From NCBI RefSeq assembly GCF_006974125.1, contig NZ_CP037858.1:62001-126000 (forward strand): a stretch of DNA of 64,000 bases, written 5' to 3'. Numbering within the stretch: the stretch's first letter is position 1; every line of letters starts with the position of its first letter. Source of the stretch: Stenotrophomonas maltophilia (GTDB lineage Bacteria; Pseudomonadota; Gammaproteobacteria; Xanthomonadales; Xanthomonadaceae). Below the pieces are notes generated by a model, which was given only the letters and a program-made list of their open reading frames with translations, made no database searches and was not told the DNA's origin. The position numbers and the translations under genes were made by a program. Of the stretch, positions 35,886 to 44,141 are shown one piece after another.

Positions 35886-36155
35886 CTAGCCGATCAGGTG
35901 CGGGATGCGCTGGAACAGCAGCGTGGTGAATTCAACCAGGTGGCCGATCAGCAGGCTGCCGAGCGCGAACAGCACCGCGGTCAACGCCGCCGCCTTGGCA
36001 ACGAAGGCGATGGTCGGTTCGTTGAGCTGGGTCGCGGCCTGCACGACGCCGACCACCACGCCCACCACCAGTACGGTGAGCAGCAGCGGGCCGGCCACCC
36101 ACAACACGGTGATCAGGCCGCCACGCAGTTCGGTCAGGGCAAGTTCGGGAGACAT
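35886..36155 (-). CDS. fliQ: FliQ, flagellar type III export gate protein
   Basis: This 89-residue protein with two membrane helices matches FliQ in length and sequence (GPLLLTVLVVGVVVGVVQAATQLNEPTIAFVAK). It is separated from fliP by 84 bases holding two tandem GTAG hairpins, an unusual interruption within an export-gate operon. Confidence 0.94.
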   Translation of the reverse strand: MSPELALTELRGGLITVLWVAGPLLLTVLVVGVVVGVVQAATQLNEPTIAFVAKAAALTAVLFALGSLLIGHLVEFTTLLFQRIPHLIG

Positions 36156-36168
36156 CGTCTTTCCATCG

Positions 36169-36223
36169 GTAGCGCCGGGCCACGCCCGGCGACGCTTGTG
36201 TAGCGTCGAGCCAGGCTCGACGG
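36169..36223 (+). repeat. Two tandem GTAG-headed REP (SMAG-type) elements between fliP and fliQ
   Basis: GTAG-cgccgggc..gcccggcg (36169-36191) is followed by GTAG-cgtcgagc..gctcgacg (36200-36222). The two stems differ in sequence but share the GTAG head and size. They lie inside the fliL-fliR operon. Confidence 0.8.
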
Positions 36224-36239
36224 CCGTTACGGGGTTGAA

Positions 36240-37019
36240 TCAGGCCGGATTGAAGCTGGCCGCCAGCGTTCCCACGGTCAACACCCAGCCATCGACCAGC
36301 ACGAACAGCAGGATCTTGAACGGCGCCGACACCAGCATCGGCGACAGCATCATCATGCCCATCGACATCAGCACGCTGGCCACCACCAGATCGATGATCA
36401 CGAACGGGATGAAGATCAGGAAGCCGATCTCGAAGGCGGTCTTCAGCTCGCTGGTGACGAACGAGGCCACCAGCACCGGGAACGGGATCGCATCGGGGCT
36501 GGCGTAGGTGCCGTGCCCGGCGATGCCGGCGAAGGTCATCAGGTCGGTCTCGCGGATCTGCGCCAGCATGAAGGCGCGCAGCGGCGTGGTGGTCAGCGTC
36601 CAGGCGGTCTGGAAGTCGATGTCGCCGTTGAGGTAAGGCGCCATGCCGGTGCTCCAGGCTTTGTCCCAGGTCGGCAGCATGATCATCGCGGTGAGGAACA
36701 GGGCCAGGCCCAGCAGCACCTGGTTGGACGGCGTCTGGCCGGTGCCCAGCGCCTGGCGCAGCAGGCCCAGCACGATGATGATGCGGGTGAACGAGGTCAG
36801 CACCAGCAGCATCGACGGGATCAGGGTGATCGCCGTCATCAACAGCAGGGTCTGCAGTGGCAGGCTGACCGGTGCACCACCGATCTTGCCGACGTTGATG
36901 TCCGGCAGTGGCGTGGTCGGTGCGCCGGGCGCGGCGAGCGCCAGTGCCGGCAACAGGCACAGGGCAAGCAACAGCAGCCACGGCATCAGGGTGGCAAGAC
37001 GGGTACGGGTGACACGCAT
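36240..37019 (-). CDS. fliP: FliP, flagellar type III export gate protein
   Basis: This 259-residue protein has a cleavable signal peptide (ending LALAAPG), as most FliP have, and four membrane helices. Signatures are LTSFTRIIIVLGLLRQALGTGQTPSNQVLLGLALFLT and FVTSELKTAFEIGFLIFIPFVIIDLVVASVLMSMGMMMLSP. The ATG at 37019 follows the fliO stop after one base, giving the correct length; longer in-frame extensions would overlap fliO and are rejected. Confidence 0.95.
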   Translation of the reverse strand: MRVTRTRLATLMPWLLLLALCLLPALALAAPGAPTTPLPDINVGKIGGAPVSLPLQTLLLMTAITLIPSMLLVLTSFTRIIIVLGLLRQALGTGQTPSNQVLLGLALFLTAMIMLPTWDKAWSTGMAPYLNGDIDFQTAWTLTTTPLRAFMLAQIRETDLMTFAGIAGHGTYASPDAIPFPVLVASFVTSELKTAFEIGFLIFIPFVIIDLVVASVLMSMGMMMLSPMLVSAPFKILLFVLVDGWVLTVGTLAASFNPA

Positions 37020-37020
37020 G

Positions 37021-37440
37021 TCAGGGGTCCTTGCGCAGCCGCTGCTGCAGCAGCTGGGCGAAATTCGGCAGGTTCTTGAAGTCCGGCACGCGTACCGGCG
37101 CCGGTGGCGGCAACGGTTCGGGCAGGGTATGCAGGGTGTTGATGCCGCCGGCGGTGACGCCCAGCAGCAGTTGCTGGCCATTGACCTCGACCACCACCAC
37201 GCGCTCCTTGGCGCCGACACTCAGGCTGGCCACCAGCTTCATGCCTTCTGCAGGACGGAAGCCGCTGCCGGGCATGCGCTTGAGCAGCCAGCCCAGGCCG
37301 ATGACCAGGGCCAGCACTGCCAGCAGCGCCAGCACTGCACCGAACAGGCTGGGTGCGGCGGCCGCATGCTGGCCGACCTGCGGGCCAACCGGGGCGGCGG
37401 CCTTGCCGACCGCCAGCAGGGTGGAGGCCAGCAGGCTCAA
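37021..37440 (-). CDS. fliO: FliO, flagellar export gate assembly protein
   Basis: This 139-residue protein has one strong membrane helix (about 32-54: SLFGAVLALLAVLALVIGLGWLLKRM). A small cytoplasmic domain follows with the FliO pattern ASLSVGAKERVVVVEVNGQQLLLGVT. FliO helps FliP assemble. It overlaps fliN by 4 bases and fliP follows immediately. Confidence 0.92.
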   Translation of the reverse strand: MSLLASTLLAVGKAAAPVGPQVGQHAAAAPSLFGAVLALLAVLALVIGLGWLLKRMPGSGFRPAEGMKLVASLSVGAKERVVVVEVNGQQLLLGVTAGGINTLHTLPEPLPPPAPVRVPDFKNLPNFAQLLQQRLRKDP

Positions 37441-37772
37441 CGCAGTCTCCGGATCCGCTCGCTCGGGCTGACCACGTCGGTCAGGCGCACGCCGAAGCGG
37501 TCATTGATCACCACCACTTCGCCGTGGGCGATCAGGGTGCCGTTGACGAACACATCCAGCGACTCGCCGGCACCACGTTCCAGTTCCACCACCGAACCTT
37601 GGTTGAGCTGCAGCAGGTTGCGGATCGGCAGGCGGGCGCGACCGACTTCCAGCGACAGCGTCACCGGCACGTCGAGGATCACGTCCAGGTTCAGGTCCGG
37701 GCCGTTCGCCTCATCGGCCTGCAGGCTGCTGAACTGGGCCGGGGTCGGTTCGAGGGCGTCGATATCGTTCAT
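37437..37772 (-). CDS. fliN: FliN, flagellar motor switch protein
   Basis: This 111-residue protein has a variable N-terminus and the SpoA/FliN domain: LDVILDVPVTLSLEVGRARLPIRNLLQLNQGSVVELE ... VVINDRFGVRLTDV. It forms the base of the C-ring with FliM and FliG. The ATG at 37772 overlaps the fliM stop (ATGA), which fixes the start and rejects longer frames. Confidence 0.96.
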   Translation of the reverse strand: MNDIDALEPTPAQFSSLQADEANGPDLNLDVILDVPVTLSLEVGRARLPIRNLLQLNQGSVVELERGAGESLDVFVNGTLIAHGEVVVINDRFGVRLTDVVSPSERIRRLR

Positions 37773-38773
37773 TGCGGGTCTTCCTGGATGACGGGTACGC
37801 GCGGGCGGGTGCCCGGCGGATGGGTAGCGGTGATCTTCACGGCGTTCATGCCGTTGGCGATGCCGAACTCGCCGGTGAACACCGGAATGTTCTCCACGCA
37901 CAGCGGCACCTGCGGGCTCAGGTCGATCGGCAGGATGTCGCCGACCTTCAGCTGGGTCAGGTCGCGCAAGGTCATGCGCTTGCTGGCCAGCACGCTGGAC
38001 AGGGTGACTTCGGCGATGTTGAGCTGTTCACGCAGGGTCTGGCCCCAGCTCTCGTCGCGATCATTGCGGTCGCTCTGGATGCCGGCATCGAGCAGCTCGC
38101 GGATCGGCTCCAGCATCGAATACGGCAGGGTCACGTGGATGTCGCCGCCACCGCCGTCGAGCTCGACGTGCAGGCGGCACACCACCACGTACTCGCGCGG
38201 CGTCACGATATTGGCGAAGTGCGGGTTGATCTCCGAGTTGATGTACTCGAAGTCGACATCCATCACCGGTGCCCAGGCCTCGCGCAGGTCGGCGAAGGTC
38301 TGCTTCAGCAGCAGGTGGATCACGCGCATTTCGGTGGCGGTGAACTCGCGGCCCTCGATGCGGGTCGGGTAACGCCCGTCGCCACCGAAGAAGTTGTCGA
38401 CAATGGCGAACACCAGGGTCGGCTCGAACACGATCAGGCCGGTACCGCGCAGTGGCTTGAAGCGGATCAGGTTCAGGTTGGTCGGCACATACAGCGAGTG
38501 CATGTAGTCGTTGAACTTGATCAGCTCGATGCCGCGCACCGACAGCTCCGCCGAGCGGCGGATCAGGTTGAACAGGCCGATCCGCCACAAGCGTGCGAAA
38601 CGCTCGTGGACCATTTCCAGGGTCGGCATGCGACCACGGATGATGCGGTCCTGGCTGGCGAAGTCGTATGAGCGCGCTTCGCCTGACGGTGGTTCCGCAT
38701 CGGTCTCGACCGCACCGCTGTCCACGCCGTGGAGCAGGGCATCGATCTCGTCCTGGGACAACAGATCATTCAT
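37769..38773 (-). CDS. fliM: FliM, flagellar motor switch protein
   Basis: This 334-residue protein starts with the CheY-binding segment MNDLLSQDEIDALLHGV. The middle CheC-like domain carries MPTLEMVHERFARLWR and GDGRYPTRIEGREFT. The C-terminal FliN-like domain shows LKVGDILPIDL. CheY-phosphate binding here switches rotation. The gene lies 10 bases after fliL and overlaps fliN. Confidence 0.97.
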   Translation of the reverse strand: MNDLLSQDEIDALLHGVDSGAVETDAEPPSGEARSYDFASQDRIIRGRMPTLEMVHERFARLWRIGLFNLIRRSAELSVRGIELIKFNDYMHSLYVPTNLNLIRFKPLRGTGLIVFEPTLVFAIVDNFFGGDGRYPTRIEGREFTATEMRVIHLLLKQTFADLREAWAPVMDVDFEYINSEINPHFANIVTPREYVVVCRLHVELDGGGGDIHVTLPYSMLEPIRELLDAGIQSDRNDRDESWGQTLREQLNIAEVTLSSVLASKRMTLRDLTQLKVGDILPIDLSPQVPLCVENIPVFTGEFGIANGMNAVKITATHPPGTRPRVPVIQEDPQ

Positions 38774-38783
38774 CGGTGGGCCC

Positions 38784-39299
38784 TTACTGGGTCACGAAGC
38801 TGGTGAACAGCAGGTCGTCGGCACCATTGCTGCCGGTCTCGGCCTTGAGCACTTTCTGCACTTCGGCCAACGACGCAGCCTGCAGCTTCTGCTTGCCTGC
38901 GACATCGGCGATCTGGTCGGGGCTGACCTGCGAGAACAGCATCAGCAGGCGCGCGCGGATGGCAGGGGTGTGGGTCTTGATCGCTTCCAGTGCGGCCGGG
39001 TCACGCGTCATCAGCTGCACTTCCAGCTGCAGGTAACGCGGGCCATCGACCGGGCCGTTGAGATTGACCACGAAGGCCGGATCCAGCGCGAAGTACTGGG
39101 CCGGAGCCGGCGTCGCCGCCTTCTTCGGCGCCTGTGCGGCCTTTTCCTCGTGCTTGGACTGGGTGAAGAACCAGACGCCGCCACCGGCGGCTGCGGCGGC
39201 CAGCACGGCCACCAGGGCAGTGATCAGGATCGGACTGCGCGGCTTGGTGGCCTTGTCCTTCTCGGCGGTCTTCTTGGTTTTGTCAGCGGCTGCGGCCAC
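38784..39299 (-). CDS. fliL: FliL, stator-associated basal body protein
   Basis: This 171-residue protein has a Lys-rich cytoplasmic N-terminus, one membrane helix (about 24-45) and a periplasmic stomatin-like domain (YFALDPAFVVNL, RYLQLEVQLMTRD). It has a GTG start at 39299; an AGGAG ribosome site 8-9 bases upstream supports it. A sigma54 promoter 36-51 bases upstream makes it the first gene of the fliLMNOPQR operon. Confidence 0.93.
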   Translation of the reverse strand: MAAAADKTKKTAEKDKATKPRSPILITALVAVLAAAAAGGGVWFFTQSKHEEKAAQAPKKAATPAPAQYFALDPAFVVNLNGPVDGPRYLQLEVQLMTRDPAALEAIKTHTPAIRARLLMLFSQVSPDQIADVAGKQKLQAASLAEVQKVLKAETGSNGADDLLFTSFVTQ

Positions 39300-39334
39300 G
39301 GGGTGAAGCTCCTGAGGGTTGCTTCACCGGGATA

Positions 39335-39350
39335 TGCAAGGGGCGTGCCG
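39335..39350 (-). promoter_or_regulatory. Sigma54 promoter of fliL-fliR
   Basis: The minus strand reads CGGCACG-CCCC-TTGCA: six of seven -24 bases, a perfect -12 and correct spacing. It ends 36 bases before the fliL GTG. Confidence 0.85.
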
Positions 39351-39460
39351 AAGGTGGGGCCAAGGGGTGCGACGGAATTCCGTCGGGTTCCCGGCATTCC
39401 GCCGGGCATGGCCCGACGCTGCCTCTGCTCTGGTGGGTGCCGACCGCCCCCTTCTGGTGG

Positions 39461-39480
39461 GTGCCAACCTTGGTTGGCAC
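39461..39480. repeat. Intergenic hairpin after fliK
   Basis: gtgccaacct / tggttggcac, preceded by tggtgg. A truncated copy of the leading part (tggtgggtgccgacc) lies at 39431-39445. A relative with changed but complementary arms (gtgtcgacc / ggtcgacac) lies at 46478-46497. It is 5 bases from the fliK stop and may terminate the fliE-fliK transcript. Confidence 0.65.
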
Positions 39481-39485
39481 GCCTG

Positions 39486-40649
39486 TCAGGCGTACGCGTC
39501 CAACAAACCGCGCTGGCGGATCAACTGCGTGGACGACACGCTGGCGTCGCCCGGCGACGGTTCTCCGTCACCGGCCATGCCGCCGGCGCCGGGCTGCCCC
39601 GACGCATTGCCGTCGCCGCCTGGCGACTGGTGGCCAACATCAGCGTGTGCCAGCTGGAAGCCCTGCTCGCCCAGCAGTTCGCGCAGGCGCGGCAGGCTGC
39701 TTTCCAGTGCCTGCCGCACGTCCACATGCGGGCTGCTGAAGCTGGCATGTACCTTGTCGCCGTTCAACTGCAGGCGAACGTCCACCGGGCCCATGTCGTC
39801 CGGACTCAGGCGGATATGGGCGTGGCCGATCTTCTGGTCCGCCAGCCAGCCCAGGCGTGCGCCGATGGCCTGGTCGAAGCCGTCGTCGCCGAACACCGGC
39901 TTCGGCGTCGGTTCGCCGTTGAAGACTGCATTGCCGGCGGTGAGCGCGGCCTTGAGATCCTGCAGGGCTGCCGGGGCAGGGGCGTGCAGGAGCGGGGCAG
40001 CGCCACGGTCGCCGATCGTGGCCGGGTCGCTGCCCTCGCCGCGGTCGCCGCGCTTGCCGCTGGGCAGGATCATCTCCGGCAGTGGCAAGGTCGTGGCATC
40101 GTCGGTGCTGGCGGCCGACGGTTTGTTGTCAGCCGCTGGTGTGGCGACGGTAGCCGGGGTGGTGGCGGGCAGTGCTGCCCCGGTCGTGGCGGGCAGCGCC
40201 GTACCGTCACTGGCGAGCGCCGGCGCACCCGCACCCGCAGCCGCGGGCAGAGCCGCCGCCGGGTCGGTGGGCGTAGGCATGGCCAACACCAGGCCCGCCA
40301 GGCCCAGGGGGGGCCATGGAGCGTCCTCTGCTGCGTTGGGCTTGTCCTTGTCGGTACCGGGGCCACCGGTCATCGATGGCAGCGGCGGCAGGGCGGTGGC
40401 GTCGCCTGGGGGAGTGTGTGCATCTGCGCTGCGCTCATCCGGCGCCTGGCCATTGCCGTCGCCGGTCGATGGTGGGCTCGGTGTGGACGTGGCTGGCGAC
40501 GCTGGCGTGGCCGGTTCCGGTGAGGCAGGCGTGCCGCCCTGCAGCAGCTGGCTGAATTCCTTGCTGCCATCACTGCGCGGCGCACGCGTTGTACTGCCGC
40601 CGGCATTCTGGGTCTGCGCATTGGCGCTGCTGGCGAGCGGGGCGGGCAT
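39486..40649 (-). CDS. fliK: FliK, flagellar hook-length control protein
   Basis: This 387-residue protein has a long Ala/Pro/Thr-rich, poorly conserved N-terminal ruler region (about 1-270). It ends in the Flg_hook domain (about 280-370: ARLGWLADQKIGHAHIRLSPDDMGPVDVRLQLNGDKVHASF). FliK measures hook length and triggers FlhB to switch substrate. The ATG at 40649 shares one base with the fliJ stop. Confidence 0.94.
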   Translation of the reverse strand: MPAPLASSANAQTQNAGGSTTRAPRSDGSKEFSQLLQGGTPASPEPATPASPATSTPSPPSTGDGNGQAPDERSADAHTPPGDATALPPLPSMTGGPGTDKDKPNAAEDAPWPPLGLAGLVLAMPTPTDPAAALPAAAGAGAPALASDGTALPATTGAALPATTPATVATPAADNKPSAASTDDATTLPLPEMILPSGKRGDRGEGSDPATIGDRGAAPLLHAPAPAALQDLKAALTAGNAVFNGEPTPKPVFGDDGFDQAIGARLGWLADQKIGHAHIRLSPDDMGPVDVRLQLNGDKVHASFSSPHVDVRQALESSLPRLRELLGEQGFQLAHADVGHQSPGGDGNASGQPGAGGMAGDGEPSPGDASVSSTQLIRQRGLLDAYA

Positions 40650-41116
40650 CACGAGCGGCCTCCCTGCTCGGTGCCGTCCTGGTCTTCAGCCTGCACCAGG
40701 CGCGCGCGGCGCGCACCAATGTCGTCCATCTCGCGCTGGTCGCGGCGGTCGGTCACCACCTTTTCCTGCGCGCGGTAGCTCGCGGCCAGCTGCTCCAGCA
40801 CCGCCTTGTCACGGCTGGCCAGGATCAGGCGGGCACGCTCGGCCTCCACTTTCTCGCGGTTGCCGTTGACCGTGGCCTGCTGCTGCTCGACGGCACTGTC
40901 CAGGCGGTCCAGGAAAGCGCGTCGGTTCAGCAGCTGCGCCGGGCTGGTCGCTGCCATCTGCGCATTTGCATACTCCTCGGCATAACGTCGCAGTTCGTCC
41001 AGTCGCGATAGATGTGTATCGAGCACGCGCTGGCGTTCGGCGAGGTCTCGGGCGACTGCGTCCTCGTGTTCCTGGGCCCGCTTGAGCAGGGGATCGATGC
41101 GCTTGGACTGGTTCAT
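40649..41116 (-). CDS. fliJ: FliJ, export ATPase stalk protein
   Basis: This 155-residue protein is almost wholly coiled coil (LLKRAQEHEDAVARDLAERQRVLDTHLSRLDEL). It matches FliJ in length and in position after fliI. It links the FliI hexamer to FlhA and escorts chaperones. It starts 3 bases downstream of the fliI stop. Confidence 0.92.
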   Translation of the reverse strand: MNQSKRIDPLLKRAQEHEDAVARDLAERQRVLDTHLSRLDELRRYAEEYANAQMAATSPAQLLNRRAFLDRLDSAVEQQQATVNGNREKVEAERARLILASRDKAVLEQLAASYRAQEKVVTDRRDQREMDDIGARRARLVQAEDQDGTEQGGRS

Positions 41117-41119
41117 GGC

Positions 41120-42505
41120 TTAACTCTCTTGTTCCACCAGGCGCTGCAGTGCCGCCTGGCTGTGCGGGAGATCTGCGGCCCTGGCAACGTCCTGGCCGAG
41201 GAACTCCATGATTTCCGGCCAGCGTTCCAGGGCTTCGTCGGTGGCCGCGTCGTTGCCGCGCTGGTAAGCACCGATCGCGATCAGGTCACGGTTGGCCGAG
41301 TAGGCCGAGACCAGTCGCTTCAACTTGCGGATGCGCAGGCGCCACGGTTCGTCAGCGATTTCCGTGACCACGCGGCTGACCGACGATTCGACGTCGATGG
41401 CCGGGTACAGACCGCTGTCGGCGACGCGTCGAGAGAGCAGGATGTGACCATCGAGGATCGCGCGTGCCGCATCGGCGATCGGATCCTGCGGATCGTCGCC
41501 CTCGGTCAGCACGGTGTAGAACGCCGTGATCGAACCACGCCCCTTGGCGCCGTTGCCGGCGCGTTCGACCAACGCCGGCAGCTTGGCGAACACCGACGGC
41601 GGGTAGCCGCGGGTTGTCGGCGGCTCGCCGACCGACAGGCCGATTTCGCGCTGTGCCTGGGCAAAGCGGGTCAGCGAGTCCATCAGCAGCAGGACGTTCA
41701 GTCCCTGGTCGCGGAACCACTCGGCGATGGCGGTGGCACGGTAGGCGCCGTGCAGGCGCGCCAGTGGCGGTCGGTCGGCGGGGCTGGCCACGACCACAGC
41801 GCGGCGCAGGCCTTCTTCGCCCAGCGTGGTCTCGACGAAGTCGCGCACTTCGCGGCCTCGCTCACCGATCAGGCCGACCACGATCACGTCGGCGGCCGTG
41901 TAGCGGGTCATCATGCCGAGCAGCGTGGACTTGCCGACGCCGGAACCGGCGAACAGGCCCACGCGCTGGCCACGGCCGATCGGCAGCAGCGCGTTGATCG
42001 CGCGCACGCCCACGTCCAGCGGCTGGGTGATCGGTTCACGTGCCAGCGGATTGATCGAGACGCCGGCCATGCCGACGTGGCCTTCGGCGCGGATCGGACC
42101 CTTGCCGTCCAGTGGCACGCCATCGCTGTCGATGACCCGGCCAAGCAGGGCTTCGCCCACTTCCACGCCGCCGCGGCGTGCCGACGGCACCACGCGGGCG
42201 TTGGGCAACAGGCCGTGCAGCTCGGCACTGGGCATCAGGTACGTGCGCTCGCCGGCGAAGCCCACCACTTCGGCATCGACCCAGCCGCCGTCGACCACTT
42301 CCACTTTGCAGCTGGCGCCCAGCGGCGCCTCGCAGCCAACCGCTTCCAGGGTCAGCCCGACCGCGCGGCGCAGCACGCCCTCGCGGATCAGGCCACGACC
42401 ATGCGCGGTATCCACGCGCAGGCCGTCGAGGCGACGGGCCAGGCGCAGGTTGCGGGCCACGGCCCAGTCGGCCGGCGGTGGTGCTGGCTGCGATTCGGGC
42501 GTCAT
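41120..42505 (-). CDS. fliI: FliI, flagellar export ATPase
   Basis: This 461-residue F1-beta-like ATPase has the P-loop GSGVGKST (residues 187-194). It also has VVGLIGERGREVRDF, Walker B LLLMDSLTRFAQAQREIGLSVGEPP and GRGSITAFYTVL. Together with FliH and FliJ it energises loading of export substrates. It overlaps fliH by 4 bases. Confidence 0.97.
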   Translation of the reverse strand: MTPESQPAPPPADWAVARNLRLARRLDGLRVDTAHGRGLIREGVLRRAVGLTLEAVGCEAPLGASCKVEVVDGGWVDAEVVGFAGERTYLMPSAELHGLLPNARVVPSARRGGVEVGEALLGRVIDSDGVPLDGKGPIRAEGHVGMAGVSINPLAREPITQPLDVGVRAINALLPIGRGQRVGLFAGSGVGKSTLLGMMTRYTAADVIVVGLIGERGREVRDFVETTLGEEGLRRAVVVASPADRPPLARLHGAYRATAIAEWFRDQGLNVLLLMDSLTRFAQAQREIGLSVGEPPTTRGYPPSVFAKLPALVERAGNGAKGRGSITAFYTVLTEGDDPQDPIADAARAILDGHILLSRRVADSGLYPAIDVESSVSRVVTEIADEPWRLRIRKLKRLVSAYSANRDLIAIGAYQRGNDAATDEALERWPEIMEFLGQDVARAADLPHSQAALQRLVEQES

Positions 42506-43143
42506 GCGCCTGCTCCGGTCTGGCGGATCACTGCATCCAGCGCGCCACGCAGGCGGGCTTCCAGGGTGCCGTCGATGCGCACGGCTTCGGCGTGCACGCG
42601 CAGGTCGCCGCGGCTGAGGCTGGTGTCGGGCACCAGTCGTTGCTGCGGCGAGAGGTTCAGCAAGGGGGCGAGGGCAGCGATGTCGTCCGGGTGCAGGCGC
42701 ACTTCGACTTCGCGGGTGCTGCCGCCGACTGCGTCGATCGCCTCACCGACCAGCTGCGCCAACAGCGCAGGGTCGGCCTCGTAGGCACGCCCGACCAGCG
42801 CACCGGCAATGCGCACGGCCAACTCGCCGAGCGCACCCACCACTTCATTTTCCAGCCGCACCAGGGGCCGGCTGAAGTTGTCGAGGATGCCCTCGATCTG
42901 CGCAGCGAGGCGACGTACCTCGGCCTGGCCCTGGCCATAACCGTCGGCATGGCCGTGCTGGAAGCCTTCCTTCTCCGCGCTGTCCTGGATCGCCTGGATC
43001 TCCTCCAGGGTCGGCAGCTGAAGCGGTGGCTCCGGCTCGTGTTCCGGGTCCGGCTCGGTGAGTTCGAACGCATCCTCCTGATCCAGCACCGGTTCGGGCT
43101 GGGCCAGCAGGTCCGGGGCAAGCCAGCGCACGACGTTGCTCAC
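42502..43143 (-). CDS. fliH: FliH, negative regulator of FliI
   Basis: This 213-residue protein has an N-terminal segment with WLAPDLL, which may bind FliN. A helical Gly/Ala-repeat region follows (AEKEGFQHGHADGYGQGQAEV) and then a C-terminal domain similar to ATP-synthase b/delta subunits. It is bounded by 4-base overlaps with fliG and fliI. Confidence 0.93.
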   Translation of the reverse strand: MSNVVRWLAPDLLAQPEPVLDQEDAFELTEPDPEHEPEPPLQLPTLEEIQAIQDSAEKEGFQHGHADGYGQGQAEVRRLAAQIEGILDNFSRPLVRLENEVVGALGELAVRIAGALVGRAYEADPALLAQLVGEAIDAVGGSTREVEVRLHPDDIAALAPLLNLSPQQRLVPDTSLSRGDLRVHAEAVRIDGTLEARLRGALDAVIRQTGAGA

Positions 43144-44141
43144 AGCATGGCCTCCGCGCTGCCACCGATGGTGACGGTGCCTTCATCGGCCATGCGCTTG
43201 ACGATGGCCAGGATCTCGCGCTGCGCGCCCTCCACGTCGGACAGGCGCACCGGGCCACGGGCCTCCATGTCTTCCAGCAGGATCTCGGCCGCGCGCTGCG
43301 ACATGTTGCGGGTGATCTTGTCGCGCACCTTGATGTCGGCGCCGCGCAGGGCCAGGCCCAGGCGCTCGCCGCTCACTTCGCGCAGTACCAGCTGCATTTC
43401 GCGATCGTCCAGATCGACCAGATCGTCGAACACGAACATCAGGTCCTGGATGCGGTTGCTCAATGGCGCGTCGATGCGCGCGATCTCGCCCAGGATCGCC
43501 TGGTCCTGGCCGCTGTCCATGAAGTTCAGGATGTTGGCCGCGCACTGCACGCCGCCGATGTTGGACGACTTCAGGTTCTGGTTGCCGGCAAACTGGCGCT
43601 CCATGATCTCGTTGAGTTCATTGAGTGCGTTCGGCGGAATGCCGTCGAGGGTGGCGATGCGCAGCAGCACGTCGACGCGGGTGCGGTCGGGCAGCAGCTT
43701 CAGCGCGTCGGCAGCCTGGTCGGTTTCCAGGTGCGCCATCACGATGGCGATGATCTGCGGGTGTTCGTTGCGCACCAGGTCGGCCACCGCGCGCGGGTCC
43801 ATCCACTTCAGTGCGTCCAGGCCGGTGGTATTGCGGCCAAGCAGGATGCGATCGATCAGGTTGCCGGCCTTCTCGCTGCCCAGTGCCTGCACCAGCATGT
43901 TGCGGATGTAGTCGTCCGAGCCCACGCCCAGCGAGGTCTTCGAACCCAACTCCTGGCCGAACTGGTCCATCACCCGTTCCACCTGCTCGCGGGTGATGTC
44001 GGTCATGGTGGCCATGGCGATGCCGATCTTCTGCACTTCCTTGGGTTCCATGTGGCGCAGCACCTCGGCCGCGTCCAACTCACCCAGGGACAGCAGCAGT
44101 ACGGCCGCGCGCTGCACGCCGGTCAATTGCGGCTCAGTCAT
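43140..44141 (-). CDS. fliG: FliG, flagellar motor switch protein
   Basis: This 333-residue protein has the three FliG domains, with GVQRAAVLLLSLGE at the N-terminus and the EHPQIIAIVMAHLE motif in the middle. The C-terminal torque helix carries the conserved charged residues (IQDLMFVFDDLVDLDDREMQLVLREV). It contacts the stators, FliF and FliM. It overlaps fliF by 8 bases. Confidence 0.97.
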   Translation of the reverse strand: MTEPQLTGVQRAAVLLLSLGELDAAEVLRHMEPKEVQKIGIAMATMTDITREQVERVMDQFGQELGSKTSLGVGSDDYIRNMLVQALGSEKAGNLIDRILLGRNTTGLDALKWMDPRAVADLVRNEHPQIIAIVMAHLETDQAADALKLLPDRTRVDVLLRIATLDGIPPNALNELNEIMERQFAGNQNLKSSNIGGVQCAANILNFMDSGQDQAILGEIARIDAPLSNRIQDLMFVFDDLVDLDDREMQLVLREVSGERLGLALRGADIKVRDKITRNMSQRAAEILLEDMEARGPVRLSDVEGAQREILAIVKRMADEGTVTIGGSAEAML

